Source of the DNA: Byssochlamys sp. IMV 00236
Taxonomy: Eukaryota > Ascomycota > Eurotiomycetes > Eurotiales > Thermoascaceae
Direction of reading: 5' to 3'
Assembly: GCA_001931875.2 (NCBI GenBank)
Contig: MSJH02000636.1
Span: forward strand, 49,034 to 113,033
DNA: 64,000 bases
Made by a program: the position numbers and the translations under genes. The notes below the pieces were generated by a model that was not told the DNA's origin, made no database searches, and was given only the letters and a program-made list of their open reading frames with translations. Of this stretch, positions 32,875 through 43,288 are shown piece by piece; within the stretch, counting starts at the first letter, position 1; each line of letters begins with the position of its first letter.

Positions 32875-34543
32875 CTATACACCCGACAGCATCTCTTCAG
32901 GAGAAACCAGCTTCGTCTGCTTAGCCTCAGTTGTAGTCTGGTATTTCCGCCACTTCCACATGGGAATGTTAGCATCATACATCTCATCAATCTCCGCAAA
33001 AGTGCGTCCTCTTGTTTCCGGCATGAAAAAGAAAGCAAAAACAATGATGCAGGCCATCAGACCCGCAAAGATGAGATATGTTTTCGCACCCAGATTCGCT
33101 GCGTCCGCAGACGTCAATTGTGGGACTGCAAATGTTGTGATGACGGCTGTCGTTTGAGCACATGCGATGGTGTATGCCATGGTGTGGTTGCGCAACTTGG
33201 GCGTTGCGATCTCCGACGGCATCAGTGCGGAGAGTGAGTAGAAGCAGGCCCCCCAGAAGAAATTGAAAATGAATCCTAATGCGGCAATGGCTAGTACGGA
33301 TTGCTTGTTTTGTGTATCAAAGGCGAGGCCTCCGGCAGCAGCGTCGATCATGAGCAGGAGGGTCATTCCTACAAATGCCGTGGGTCGTCTTCCGGCACGG
33401 TCGATGATGAAGGGAGCAACGATGCTGCCCGCCAGGGTACAGCAAGATGCGATAACGGTAAATGTGAATGCGTCACCGACTCCGAGCTCCGTGAGGAAGA
33501 CGGTAGTATAAGTGGTCGAAAGGATGACGCCAGATACCTGGTTCAGAGAGTAGAAAGACCCAGCGGTAAGGGTACGTTTGAGATTTTGTCGATCAAAGAT
33601 CTCCCAGAATCGTACGTTGGCAGTGAGGGCTCGTTCGTTGTCCTCGCAGAGCTTCATGACCCGTAGCTCATCATCCACTTGCATATCGGAGAATCCACGG
33701 AGTTTGCGAAGATTGCGACGGGCTTCCTCCATGCGTCCTTTGCTCACCAGCCACTGAGGGCTTTCCGGGAGGAGGAAAGTAAGAAAGAACAGAAGAACAG
33801 GGAGTCCGCATTGTACAGCAAGTGGGATCATGTATTGTTTTTTTCCTTCGAGGTCATGTGTGCCGTTCACTATGACAGTAGAGACGACGCCGGATATGAG
33901 TGACAAGATATTGATCGAAGTCACACTTCGACCTCTCATCGACGGCGGGACTACTTCAGACAAGTATAGAGGAGCAGTTGCATTGGCGATACCGATAACA
34001 GTGCCGTTCCAGAAGCGTCCAGCGACGAATGCAGCCAGGTTAGGTGCAAAGAGCTGGAGGAAGCCTCCTCCGAGGGAGAAGACGTATGCCGCCAGTAACG
34101 GGTATTTGCGACCAAAATGGTTGTTTAGAGGGGATGCTGCAAGACCACCGATGATTGATCCGACAAGGGGGACGGCAAAGACTAGATTCTGATTCCGTGC
34201 AGTCAGGACCAATTTCCCCGTGACGGGGTTGGGACCCTGGTATTTTTCGACCTGCGAGAATCATGATATCAGTACGGTGGCCTCCCACAATCGACTTCTG
34301 ACAGATAGATAGTGATATTACATATGCAGTCAAGGCGGCAATAGGAGAGATGACTTTGTCATCGTAGCCGAACAGGAATGAAGCAGAGCCAAAGGCAATG
34401 CATGCCAGTATAAGAAACGCATTCACGGCGCCTTTCTGCGGATCAACCATTTCTGGTGCTGATTTGAGCCCATCGACATGTTGGATATGGATGGAATTGA
34501 TCTCATCAAGTGCGATTCCTTCCTTTTCCTTGGGCGACGACAT
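32875..34543 (-). CDS. MFS sugar transporter
   Basis: Sugar porter of the major facilitator superfamily in the plasma membrane. Exons 34543-34322 and 34251-32875 (70-bp intron) give 532 residues with about 12 hydrophobic segments. Family signatures are present: GSASFLFGYDD in TM1, NHFGRKYPL in the TM2-3 loop, GRFWNGTVIGIANATAPLYLSE (the PROSITE sugar-transport signature region), PESPQWLVSKGR in the central loop, DRAGRRP between TM8 and TM9, and PETRGRTFAEID at the end of TM12. Divergent from the GH32 gene over 537 bp and next to the InuR-like regulator, so sucrose, fructose or inulin oligomers are the likely substrates; this is context inference, as the family also carries maltose and other sugars. 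Confidence 0.9.
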
Positions 34544-34742
34544 GATGTTGGTGGAATTTATTCAAGAAAAGTGCATGGATCACCGGCAAAGGCACACACC
34601 GCACGAGACAATTGCAACTCCCATGGTAGATCCGTCTCCCATTTATAAAAATCATACAAGAGATCCCCATCTGAGCGTAATTGCCCCGGGCAGACATCTA
34701 AGGTGAACTGATTTCTCCAGATGCACGTAATCCCCAGATTTT

Positions 34743-34751
34743 CGGCGAAAC
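34743..34751 (+). promoter_or_regulatory. CGGCGAAAC motif, copy 1
   Basis: Exact 9-mer also present inverted at 34782-34790 and 34919-34927. Followed by TAGG, giving CGG-N7-AGG. Confidence 0.5.
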
Positions 34752-34781
34752 TAGGTAAGTTGGACCTGGGGTAAATAGTGA

Positions 34782-34790
34782 GTTTCGCCG
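34782..34790 (-). promoter_or_regulatory. CGGCGAAAC motif, copy 2 (inverted)
   Basis: GTTTCGCCG on the plus strand; its CCG is half of the CGG-N8-CGG site at 34788-34801. Confidence 0.5.
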
Positions 34791-34801
34791 ACGATTCTCC
34801 G
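34788..34801 (-). promoter_or_regulatory. Candidate InuR/AmyR-type operator, CGG-N8-CGG
   Basis: Plus strand CCGACGATTCTCCG, i.e. CGG-AGAATCGT-CGG on the minus strand. This spacing is the published consensus for the InuR and AmyR class of Zn2Cys6 regulators. Confidence 0.6.
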
Positions 34802-34918
34802 GCTGTGATACAGACCACACTGAAGCAGTCAGTCACCGAGAAAAACAAGAATGCATCTGCTGATGTGATGAGGATATTCTGATTTTGCCGAAAATACTCC
34901 TCAAATATGACGCTAAAT

Positions 34919-34927
34919 GTTTCGCCG
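34919..34927 (-). promoter_or_regulatory. CGGCGAAAC motif, copy 3 (inverted)
   Basis: GTTTCGCCG on the plus strand, 137 bases from copy 2. Confidence 0.5.
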
Positions 34928-35080
34928 GAGACAACATACCAGGTTAACCAAGGCACCGATGCAGATGGGTAGTCGAGCTTTCAATTGAGCTATAACATCA
35001 TCTCCTGATCCTCTCCAACGCTCTCTTGTGCTGGAAGGTTCCTTTTGCATTGCTTAAGAATTCAATAGACACAGTTAAAC

Positions 35081-37128
35081 ATGTCTACACTCACAACAGC
35101 GCGGTCAATTGACCCGTTTCCTACCTCGGGCCACCACCAACTCGGAGAGACCGACATCAGCACCGTCGGCCGCAAGCCGCAAGGAAACCACTCAGATTTC
35201 GTGCGATGGCGTCCATCTTTCCATCTTTTGGCACCCCATGGATGGTTAAACGATCCGTGTGGTCCGGGTTATGACTCTTCTCGGGGACGGTATCTCCTGG
35301 CGTTCCAATGGAATCCCAATGGTAACGACTGGGACAACATATCTTGGGGGCTTTCAACATCAACAGACCTCGTATCATGGGAAACATTTTCGCAGCCATG
35401 CCTTGTCCCAGCCGCTCCGTATGACCGTCTTGGTATCTTCACCGGCTGTCTCCGGTCTACCAATGTTGATGGAAAGCAAGATGGAACACTGACCTATCTA
35501 TACACGTCGGTCAACCAACTTCCTATACATTATACGATTCCTTATACCCCGGGATGTGAGACTTTAAGTATTGCTGTTTCGCACAATGGGGGCGACACGT
35601 GGGAGCGATTGCCATTTAACCCCATTCTTCCTGGCCCGCCGGAGAGTCTTAAGGTCACCGGCTGGAGAGACCCATTCATTTCATCTTGGGGGTCTGCACC
35701 AGCACAGGTCCGTCGGGAAGGTGTGCTGTACGGTTTCATCTCAGGCGGTCTTTCTGATGTAACACCAACAGTGTTCGTTTACACTATCAACGAGCACAAT
35801 CTGGCTGAATGGAAGTTTGCTGGGCCTCTGATAGATGTGGGACTCAACCTGCGACCTTCGCGCTGGACTGGAGATTTTGGGGTGAACTGGGAGGTGGCCA
35901 ATCTGGTCTCACTCACAGACAACGAAGGCAGTTCGCGGGATTTTGTCATTATGGGGTCAGAGGGCTGTCTACCTCGAGACGAGAAAGAACGTGCTGAGAA
36001 TCCCATTGCAAGAGATTCCAGAATCCATCGGTCTCAGCTGTGGATGTGTGTCAAGGAGAGGACCCCAGCTGATGGTTCGGCGTCTGCTGCACTTATGGAA
36101 TATTCGTTTGGTGGGATCTTCGACAATGGACTGTTATACGCAGCAAATTCGTTCTGGGACCCCGTGATCGAGCAGCAAGTCGTGTTTGGCTGGATCACAG
36201 AGGAGGATTTGCCTGATAACCTGCGTCATCGACAAGGTTGGAGTGGTCTGATCTCGTTGCCACGAGTGCTCAGTTTGATGACGATCCACCGCGTGAAGAG
36301 AGCACGATCGACAGCCGATATTAGGGACATCACCTCTATCGAAGCTACCCCAGACGATTCTGGGACACACACAATCCGAACCATGAAGATTAGCCCCGAT
36401 CCAAGACTGCGGAGACTTCGAATGAACTCACGGAAGACCGATTTCGCTCACTCTCGACTGTATCCTGTTGGAAGTGGAACTACCAAGACAACTGAATCCA
36501 CATTCTTGCCTTTGTATACATCCCGATGGGAAGTGGACGCCAGATTTGATGTCGGCCATGAGTGTAGTCGAGTTGGTATTGTTATATACCATGACGCAGG
36601 TAAGCAATATAGACACTTCTTATAGCCTCCTCATCTTCTTGGTACAAGATAAGGTGTGGGCTCTGGCTAATCTACTGTTTTGTAGCTCTCCAGGATAAGA
36701 CTCTACTCGTTTGGGATCAAAATAGCGAGACCTTTATGATTGAGAGACCGAATATATGGAGAAAGCAGTCTGATACTCCTGTCAATCACGCACCTGAAGT
36801 CAGCCCTCACACCTTGTTCACGTATATTTCACACACCAAGTCTGGCGATGGTTGCGGAGTCGATGAGGAAAGAGAAGAACCACTTCACATTCACGCATTC
36901 TACGACTCAAGTGTCCTTGAGGTGTTTATCAACGAACGGACTGTTCTCTCGACACGTATCTACTATCCGGCCGATACTAATGGTGCTTTCGACATTGGGT
37001 GTCATGGAATCTATTTCTTTGCTGAAGGGTCTAATTTTACTGATGCGCGCGAACCTTCCAGCATTGCAAATGAGTCCAGTACTACAGCATTACTCGGCGC
37101 CACGGTTTGGGATGGGCTGGGAGCATAG
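35081..37128 (+). CDS. sucB: GH32 intracellular invertase-like beta-fructosidase (SucB type)
   Basis: Hydrolyses (or transfers) terminal beta-fructofuranosyl groups of sucrose and related fructans. Exons 35081-36599 and 36686-37128 (86-bp intron) give 653 residues. No signal peptide: the N-terminus is MSTLTTARSIDPFPTSGHHQ, so the enzyme is cytosolic, unlike secreted invertases and inulinases. GH32 motifs: HGWLNDPCG with nucleophile Asp58 (family usually NDPNG), WRDPFIS with Asp197 (transition-state stabiliser) and WEVANLV with Glu271, the probable acid/base in place of the usual EC motif. The C-terminal beta-sandwich has HAFYDSSVLEVFINE and a typical GHGIYFF-like end. Lack of a signal and the neighbouring regulator and transporter match SucB of Aspergillus niger, reported as an intracellular invertase with fructosyltransferase ability. 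Transport then cytosolic cleavage is the implied route. Confidence 0.88.
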
Positions 37129-37242
37129 AGCATGGTGAGGAATAGAAACCGATGGTATTAGCTTTTCTTGTTAAGGAGACCAACAGATCTGGGCAGTTGT
37201 TCAATCATATATAGAGTACCGAATAGAGTCCATGGCCTCTAA

Positions 37243-37345
37243 TCGGGGGGGTTTATTATACACGATAGCTTGTCGTCCTCCCGAAACCTTTCTACCAGGG
37301 GCACCATAATGTCTTTTTGGTGGTCTGCCAGTGCTTTATCGGCGA
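37243..37345 (-). pseudogene. Partial copy of the caspase-like gene
   Basis: About 103 bp aligning with 37671-37776 of the neighbouring gene on the same strand. It still translates in the same frame (DKALADHQKDIMVPLVERF versus DKALADHQEDIVVPLVERF) and then stops. Differences include synonymous and conservative changes, so it looks like an old paralogue fragment rather than a fresh duplication. Confidence 0.75.
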
Positions 37346-37351
37346 TTTCTA

Positions 37352-37401
37352 GATTGATGCGCAGGACATAACCGAAGATATCTTATCTGAGCCGAGAATA
37401 T
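37352..37401. repeat. 50-bp dispersed repeat, copy 2
   Basis: Matches 29701-29750 over its full length with scattered mismatches; begins five bases after the end of the gene fragment. Confidence 0.7.
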
Positions 37402-37535
37402 TGAATTTACGCACAATAGAAACCTGCTTCTCTCACATTTGTTGTTTATAAGATACAGAAGCGCTCTACTGACATTAAGCTCACTAGTAAATCAGATCAG
37501 GCGAGCAACAGAAAGAAAAGCGAGAAACACACAAA

Positions 37536-38973
37536 CTAAGCCAAAAACGCAACCACCTCATTCTCCACGCGATCGAGATTGAACTTGTCCGGATACATCA
37601 GCCAGTTATAGGCCAAGATTCCAATCAGCCAGTCCTCTGCATCGTTGAAGTTGACACCAACATGGCCTTCAGTCGGGGGTTCCATTATACACGATAGCTT
37701 GTCGTCGTCACGAAACCTCTCCACCAGGGGCACCACAATGTCTTCTTGGTGGTCTGCCAGTGCTTTATCGGCGCTTTTTACGTCGACTACATCTATTATC
37801 AGGCCCTGCTCGGCCAGCTGTTCTAGCAATCCGCTAACCCGTTGCATCTGGACTGCCTGCCAGGCAATAGTAGCTATCACCTGGTCTTGCAAATCCGGAG
37901 GCCCACGGCCTTCAAGAGCGAGCTGACAGGCTGTTGCAAGGGTGCAATAGTCGAGCGCCGCCTTTAGCGGCCCGAGGTCTTTCAGGTAGTTCTCTATTAC
38001 GAGAACTTTCATGTCAGTACCAGTGCCATCTTTCACTGGGCTGTCTCCCCCTAACGCCTGCGCTGGTGAACTCATCACGCGACGAAGTCTTCTCCAAAAA
38101 TTCCGGCCAGAGGTCCGTGACTGCAGAAGTGCCTCATGAGGATCCTGAGCAGAAGCCGCATTCGTGATGGGCAGTCGCAATTCTTGGTGTGAGGATGAAG
38201 TGTGAGATATTGTGGGACAGAAGAGCGCGAGCGGAGGGAATCACTAGCGGTGTAGAGGTTTTCTGGTCAGGCCCAACATGGAGCATTTCGTCGACTATTC
38301 GACTGCGATGCTGGGAGATCCTGCCCTAGGGGTAGGTGGTCAGCTCCTCCACAAACGCCGCTCCGAACAAAGAGCACCGGTCTCGGCCGGAGCCCGAGGT
38401 ATAGGTCCAGGACCGCTCGCCGAGGGTGGCTGCTGTCTCGACAAGCATATCTCGCTGGGCACCTACATCCGCGGCTATCGTAGCCCACGTTCCGGAGTAA
38501 CAGGCCTCGTTCACAATCAAAAGGCGGACTTTGGGCGGCAATATGGAGAGAGCCCCAACCATCTCGGCTTTGGACAGAAACTCAGGCTTTACGTGCTGAG
38601 GAGATAGTGTGACAGCGCTGTCTCTCTGGTTACCATGCCCGATCGGAACGATTATAATGCGATCGCCAGGGCGCACCTGGCCGGAGACAAATCTGATCCA
38701 GTTTATGATGTGCGATTTGAGGCCATGGGCCTCTAGTCGATATAATGGCCTCATGGCCTCCTGGCTGTCGTAAATGGGGACCCTCGCTCGCAAGTCCTCT
38801 CGCCCGAACAGAAACGGCCCGCATATATTGGTGATATCATAGAGATTGGTCCCTGAGAGACACGTCGGATTTAGCCCGTCTGTGATAAATTTCTTCCCTA
38901 TTATCACAAAGTCTGTTGCCAGGGCTATGTCATACACCCGGCCGCCAAAAACTACCAGCGTAAAGGGTGACAT
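37536..38973 (-). pseudogene. Caspase-like (clan CD) cysteine peptidase, two lesions
   Basis: ATG at 38973 opens MSPFTLVVFGGRVYD. The caspase/legumain-type fold is indicated by IIIVPIGHGNQRDSAVTL (catalytic His in GHG) and VRLLIVNEACYSGTW (catalytic Cys in ACYSG), about 55 residues apart, each after a hydrophobic strand. A TAG at 38328-38326 interrupts the frame, but the same frame continues sensibly (GRISQHRSRIVDEMLH). Near 38169-38171 one extra G in a GGG run (plus strand) shifts the frame; the next frame then reads ITNAASAQDPHEALLQSRTS and continues to a stop at 37536. Intact length would be about 478 residues. The C-terminal ~200 residues are helical and match no domain I know. Related multi-copy caspase-like genes in ascomycetes often sit in accessory regions. 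Two independent lesions make a functional product unlikely unless they are assembly errors. Confidence 0.75.
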
Positions 38974-39016
38974 TGTTGATTAGGTGTGCGAACAGCGAAC
39001 AGCAGTGACTAGAATC

Positions 39017-39185
39017 GTGATCTGTCAATTATCTGTTTGCGGCAGATAATCCGCAGATTCTTTGATATCCTGATTATAGGATGGAACCTACTAGATCACT
39101 AGGATCTAGATTCTTTATGAACCTATAGAGTTAAATATGTGTTCAATTCCCCCTAGATTCAATCAAGCAAGCAAGTTCCTTCAAT
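39017..39185. repeat. Dispersed repeat, copy B (partner of 32572-32720)
   Basis: Aligns with copy A from GTGATCTGTCAATT through ACTAGATCACTAGGATCTAG to CTAGATTCAATCAAGCAAGC, then ends TTCCTTCA, the same last eight bases as the copia LTR end on that strand. Confidence 0.65.
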
Positions 39186-39532
39186 ATTTCTGCTGTGTCC
39201 GTGCATTCAGGATTCGACAGCTTCTTCACAGTTGCTTTGATGTCTTCTTCGTTGAGCTCTGGCGATAGCGTATATGTATTTGTGACCAAGGGCATTCCAT
39301 ACCTTTAAATAATGTCAGCATGTCAAACAAAAAAGAAATTTCAAAACTAAATTAAGGACTGTGGCTAACATTCGGCTGTACCAAACTCTCCGTGGACGTA
39401 CGGTTGTGTCCATGTTTTGTCATTTTGACGTTTCTTTATGCGGTCGACGTAACTTCGAAACAGCGACTGACGGAAGTCGACTAAATGACTAGACCAAAAA
39501 GGAGAACTCCGTAGAGGTCCTAGATCTGACAT
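39143..39532 (-). CDS. Small orphan protein, 101 aa
   Basis: Exons 39532-39387 and 39302-39143 joined by an 84-bp intron (GTTTGG donor, CTGAC branch, AAAG acceptor). The product starts MSDLGPLRSSPFWSSHLVDFR and continues RSYVDRIKKRQNDKTWTQPY, HGEYGMPLVTNTYTLSPELN, DIKATVKKLSNPECTDTAEI. Sequence is natural-looking, soluble, helical at both ends; no family recognised. The GTTTGG donor is weak but is the only one that keeps the obvious exon-2 frame. The last ten or so codons and the stop lie inside the dispersed repeat at 39017-39185, so the C-terminus appears to have been supplied by repeat DNA. Could also be a decaying gene. Confidence 0.55.
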
Positions 39533-40259
39533 ATCACTCAGAGATGTTCTTCTGACGGTCGGGTAAGATGTGTTTCAATGGTAGTCAATGAAAGTTTATG
39601 TTATTAGTGATTTGTATGTAATGATACGCGATATTTCTGATGTAGGAGCTTCTTGTAATGTATATTGCTCATAGAAAGCTTCAAGTGACAAGATTAGGTT
39701 TTATTTATTGACTGACCAGCTCATGAGGTTTTGTGTGTGTGATATACTTAAGGATGAGATGGAGGAGCGGGAGTGAAGTGAGGTTCTTTATATTCCTTCC
39801 TGTTAATGTTTTCCCAGTTAGGAAGGAGAAGTTTAACATCGGGCTTTCACTATAAGTCTGGCATTATTATTATGATATTTCCCAAATTGCGATTCACACA
39901 ATGGTCTCCTATTACCTATGGATTTGTGCCTGAACTTACTAATTCCAAGATAATCAATCAATGCGATAGAACTTCAAGCGTCCGCTGGACCCACATCCCT
40001 CCATGGAGCCCCACGGGTCTCCGTGAGGCGATTTGGTCTGTCTGCTCTCTCAACATCATATAGAAGGCTACTTACTGCCCATCATTATTCTTGTTTATAA
40101 CAGCCACTTGTTATCTCCAATGCAGTGCTAGTAGTGCTTTCTGCAGTAGGACTATCAACAACAGTCATCCATGGATGGAAATGGAACCGTCTGCGCCATG
40201 ATAGCTCACGACGTTCGATCGATAGATTCTCGAGACAGATCATATATACCTAGCCTGCA
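39533..40259. other. Intergenic, divergent, with short repeat copy
   Basis: About 0.7 kb between the 101-aa gene and the second regulator. Contains 39984-40014, the partner of the short repeat at 29622. Confidence 0.5.
39984..40014. repeat. Short dispersed repeat, copy 2
   Basis: Counterpart of 29622-29650; both lie upstream of a Zn2Cys6 regulator gene (about 250-400 bp before the ATG). Confidence 0.45.
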
Positions 40260-42662
40260 ATGATGAAGAGGACAGTCACAGGCGATCTTCCTCCACCAAA
40301 GAGGTCTTCGCTACAGCAGCCAGTGTCGTGTCAGCTTTGCCGGACGAGGAAGCTCAAGTGCGATAGAGAACGCCCTTGCTCGAATTGTTCGTCCAGAAAT
40401 ACCACATGCGTTTATGCAGCCGGTGAGCAACATCAATGTTATATATATTCGATTTGTTAATATTCATATTTTCCTGGTAGACCCCATTCAGGAAGCGCAA
40501 CCGTCGCCACCTCCTTATGTTCCTGTCAGTACTGGAATGAGGTTGAGAGAGGGAGATCACGAAAGGTTATACACGAGCTTGAATCTACATCGCTAGTAAT
40601 TTTCTAACTCTGGAATTCATAAAGCTTTGCACGACGTCTGAGACGCTTAGAAGATGCGGTCTTCGGACCAGATATGAGAAACACAGACGTACCTCATCAT
40701 TTCTCAAGACCTAGTGGATCTGACAATCCCAAGAGTTGTCAGAATCAAGATGAAGAGCAACAATTTGCATCTCGATGGCTGGAAGACATGGCGACTACCC
40801 CAGCCATTGCCTCTGCTTCCAATGAGGATAATGTCGGTAATACACTGAAAAGTCCTATTCCTCTCCAGCGGAATACTGACATCCATAGTCTTGTTCATTC
40901 TGGAATGGGCTTGGAGAAGCGGCAGAATTTAAGGCAACTAGCCCATTAGACATCTCAAGAGTCCTCGACAGTCTACCTACTCTTACAGTGGCTGAAGATC
41001 TGCTACAAAGGTTCCTGACCAAAGTGAATATCCTCTATCATATGCTGCACGTCCAGACAGCATGGTCAAATCTATATGAGATGTACGGAGATCTTTCGAA
41101 TGGACGGACTCCAACGAGGACTCGCCTAGCCTTTGCTTTGAGCATATTTGCAGTGAGTGCGTACCTTGACCAACAGGGCAAAGAGCTTGACTCTACTAGT
41201 GAACCACCAAGGGTTCTCTCCGAGAAATGGTTTCGATATGCAGTCTTCCTTCTAACGACCCCACCAATACGAGCATCCACCGAAGCATTACAGGCGCTGG
41301 TGACCATCACTCATCTCTCTATGGAATTCAGTGGGTTCTCGACTAATTTTCATGGTCTCTGGCTCTCCACAATCCGAATGGCGCAAGAAATGCGAATACA
41401 TAGGCTTGACACGCCGTATGACTGGGAGGAACGGAAGCGAAACGGCATGGATCCCGTTGATGTTGAATCGAAAAGGAGATTGTGGTGGCACATCGTTTCT
41501 TCAGACTGGTAGTACAACCAAACGTTGGGAAGTTTCACTAAGACTACTGGCTAACCATTGTCACCTTAGGCTGCTAGCAAGCATAGGCGGCCCTCAGGAA
41601 GGGACGTACCTACTCCATCCTCGGCAGATAGAAACCAATTATCCTAGCAATGTCGATGACGACTCAATCACGACAAGCAAAACCTATTCACATAGTGAGG
41701 ACTATGGGTTACCCCTGACAAGTCCGACTACAATGACCTATTTTATCTGTCGTATCAAGGCAGCCACGCTGTCTCGGGAGGTGGTGGATCGACTTCCGCC
41801 GTCCTACTTTTCTTGCCCCGGCGCCGATAGCAGTAACGAGATCTATGATACTATTCTCCTTCTTGATCACAACTACAGTGCCTTTCTGAAATCGCTCCCT
41901 CCGTTCTTTCGGTTAGACAGTTACCAAAGTGACGCGAGCGTCTTTCGTGAAAAGCCATATCTGGACCCTCAGAGATCATTTATCAACTTCACGATCTATA
42001 CGCATATCACACGTCTTCACCGGCCATTCTTGATTCGTGGATCATCTGAGCCAAAGTTCGCATACTCCCGTATGCAATGTATCCGTTCAGCGGAGATGGT
42101 GCTGGACATTCGTCGCAACCGGATGGCGGGAAGGGAAGATCTCACCAAGCTTTATTATGTCCAACATCATGTTCTCATGGCCGTGATAGTGTTAGCTATG
42201 GATGTATGTTTCAACCCTGACGAGTTGAAAATTGAGGAAAGAAAAGCAGATATCCTAGCAGCCTGTCAGTTGCTGGAAAATAGCTCTTCGACAGGAGGAA
42301 CAGAAAGTGAGCCGGACCTTGGCATGTCTAGAGGGTTACAGAAGGCCGTCCGAAGCCTGAGAGACATGTTGAACAGACACAAGGCACGGCACCGGGCCGG
42401 TGATACTGGCATAGGATATCTGGCAATCCCTAAGATGGACAAAAGCAAGATGACAGACAGACTACTCGGGCATCGCACTGATCACGGTGACGAGAGATCT
42501 GGATTCCCCCCAGAGACGTCCACCAACCAACATGACCAGTTTCAACAGCAGCCGTTTGATGAGTTATGGAGCGACTTTTTCTCGGTGGCGCCCAGTTTCG
42601 ATATTCCCGACTGGACTGAACTACTAGCGGATCTTGATTCCCAGCTCGGTACTGCAGGTTAA
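40260..42662 (+). CDS. Zn(II)2Cys6 transcription factor with fungal-specific TF domain
   Basis: Modelled as five exons: 40260-40422, 40481-40565, 40625-40832, 40889-41508 and 41570-42662, 722 residues. Zinc cluster at residues about 24-50: C-x2-C-x6-C-x5-C-x2-C-x6-C (CQLCRTRKLKC, CSNCSSRNTTC). A short heptad-like helix FARRLRRLEDAVFG follows, the usual dimerisation element. The fungal-specific TF domain starts around LTVAEDLLQRFLTKVNILYHML and contains ESKRRLWWHIVSSDW, the characteristic motif of PF04082 proteins. The third intron (40833-40888) needs a GTCGGT donor and is the least certain junction. Target pathway unknown; the next gene, a FAD oxidoreductase on the same strand 0.6 kb downstream, is a candidate target. 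Confidence 0.82.
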
Positions 42663-43288
42663 AATATAAGGTTAGTCGAAGGAGAGATACACCGTTCCTC
42701 AGTTAAGGATGATAGCAGCCGTAGTATGAATATTCTTGACTTGGTGAGATCAAGCGTCCCTTAAGCATCTATTCAATCGGGACTACGCTTGACATGACAG
42801 CTACAAGGACATTCGGTACACGAAACCATGATAATGCCCAGGCAGGGTAGGTAAGCTCTACATTATCATGTTTGAGAATAAACAGTCTGAGATCCTGCGC
42901 AACAATAGAACAAAATATTTGTTTTTTGTTCATGACAATTGTGTCCTTCAATGCATGGCAAAAAGCACCATACTTATCGCGGATACCCAGTCCTTCGTAG
43001 AGAAATCTTAGTAAATCTTTAATAAAGGATAGATATCTATCTGCGCTATCTAGGGTCATCTTTTGCAAAAGGGCAACACCTTAGCGGATTTATGTAAAGC
43101 GTCGGTTACTGCCGACCGATCCGCTATCTAATCAGACGCATCTGCTGGACTCTCTTAGACAAACGTTTTGCAAGTCGCTAATAGTCTTTATCCTACTATA
43201 TCTTCAAATATATCGACTTATCCAATTCTCTTCATCCGGACTCTAGTTGTTTCCAGAATTAAGAATATTGATTGGCCCGCCCCTCAAA
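42663..43288. other. Intergenic
   Basis: 626 bp before the oxidoreductase. A 99-codon minus-strand frame (43068-42769) is open but has no recognisable motif or gene-like context and is not called. Confidence 0.45.

Larger units (their letters stand above)
34544..35080. promoter_or_regulatory. Divergent promoter of transporter and GH32 gene
   Basis: 537 bp between two divergently transcribed genes of one pathway, so co-regulation is expected. It contains one CGG-N8-CGG (InuR/AmyR-type) site and three exact copies of CGGCGAAAC within 185 bp, annotated separately. Confidence 0.7.
37129..37535. other. Intergenic with a pseudogene fragment and a repeat
   Basis: Between GH32 and the caspase-like pseudogene. 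Its centre is a partial copy of the latter (37243-37345) joined directly to the 50-bp repeat (37352-37401). Confidence 0.6.

Noticed and set aside
42769..43068. 99-codon minus-strand frame upstream of the FAD oxidoreductase
   Set aside because: No motif, no neighbouring exon, and sits where the oxidoreductase promoter should be.
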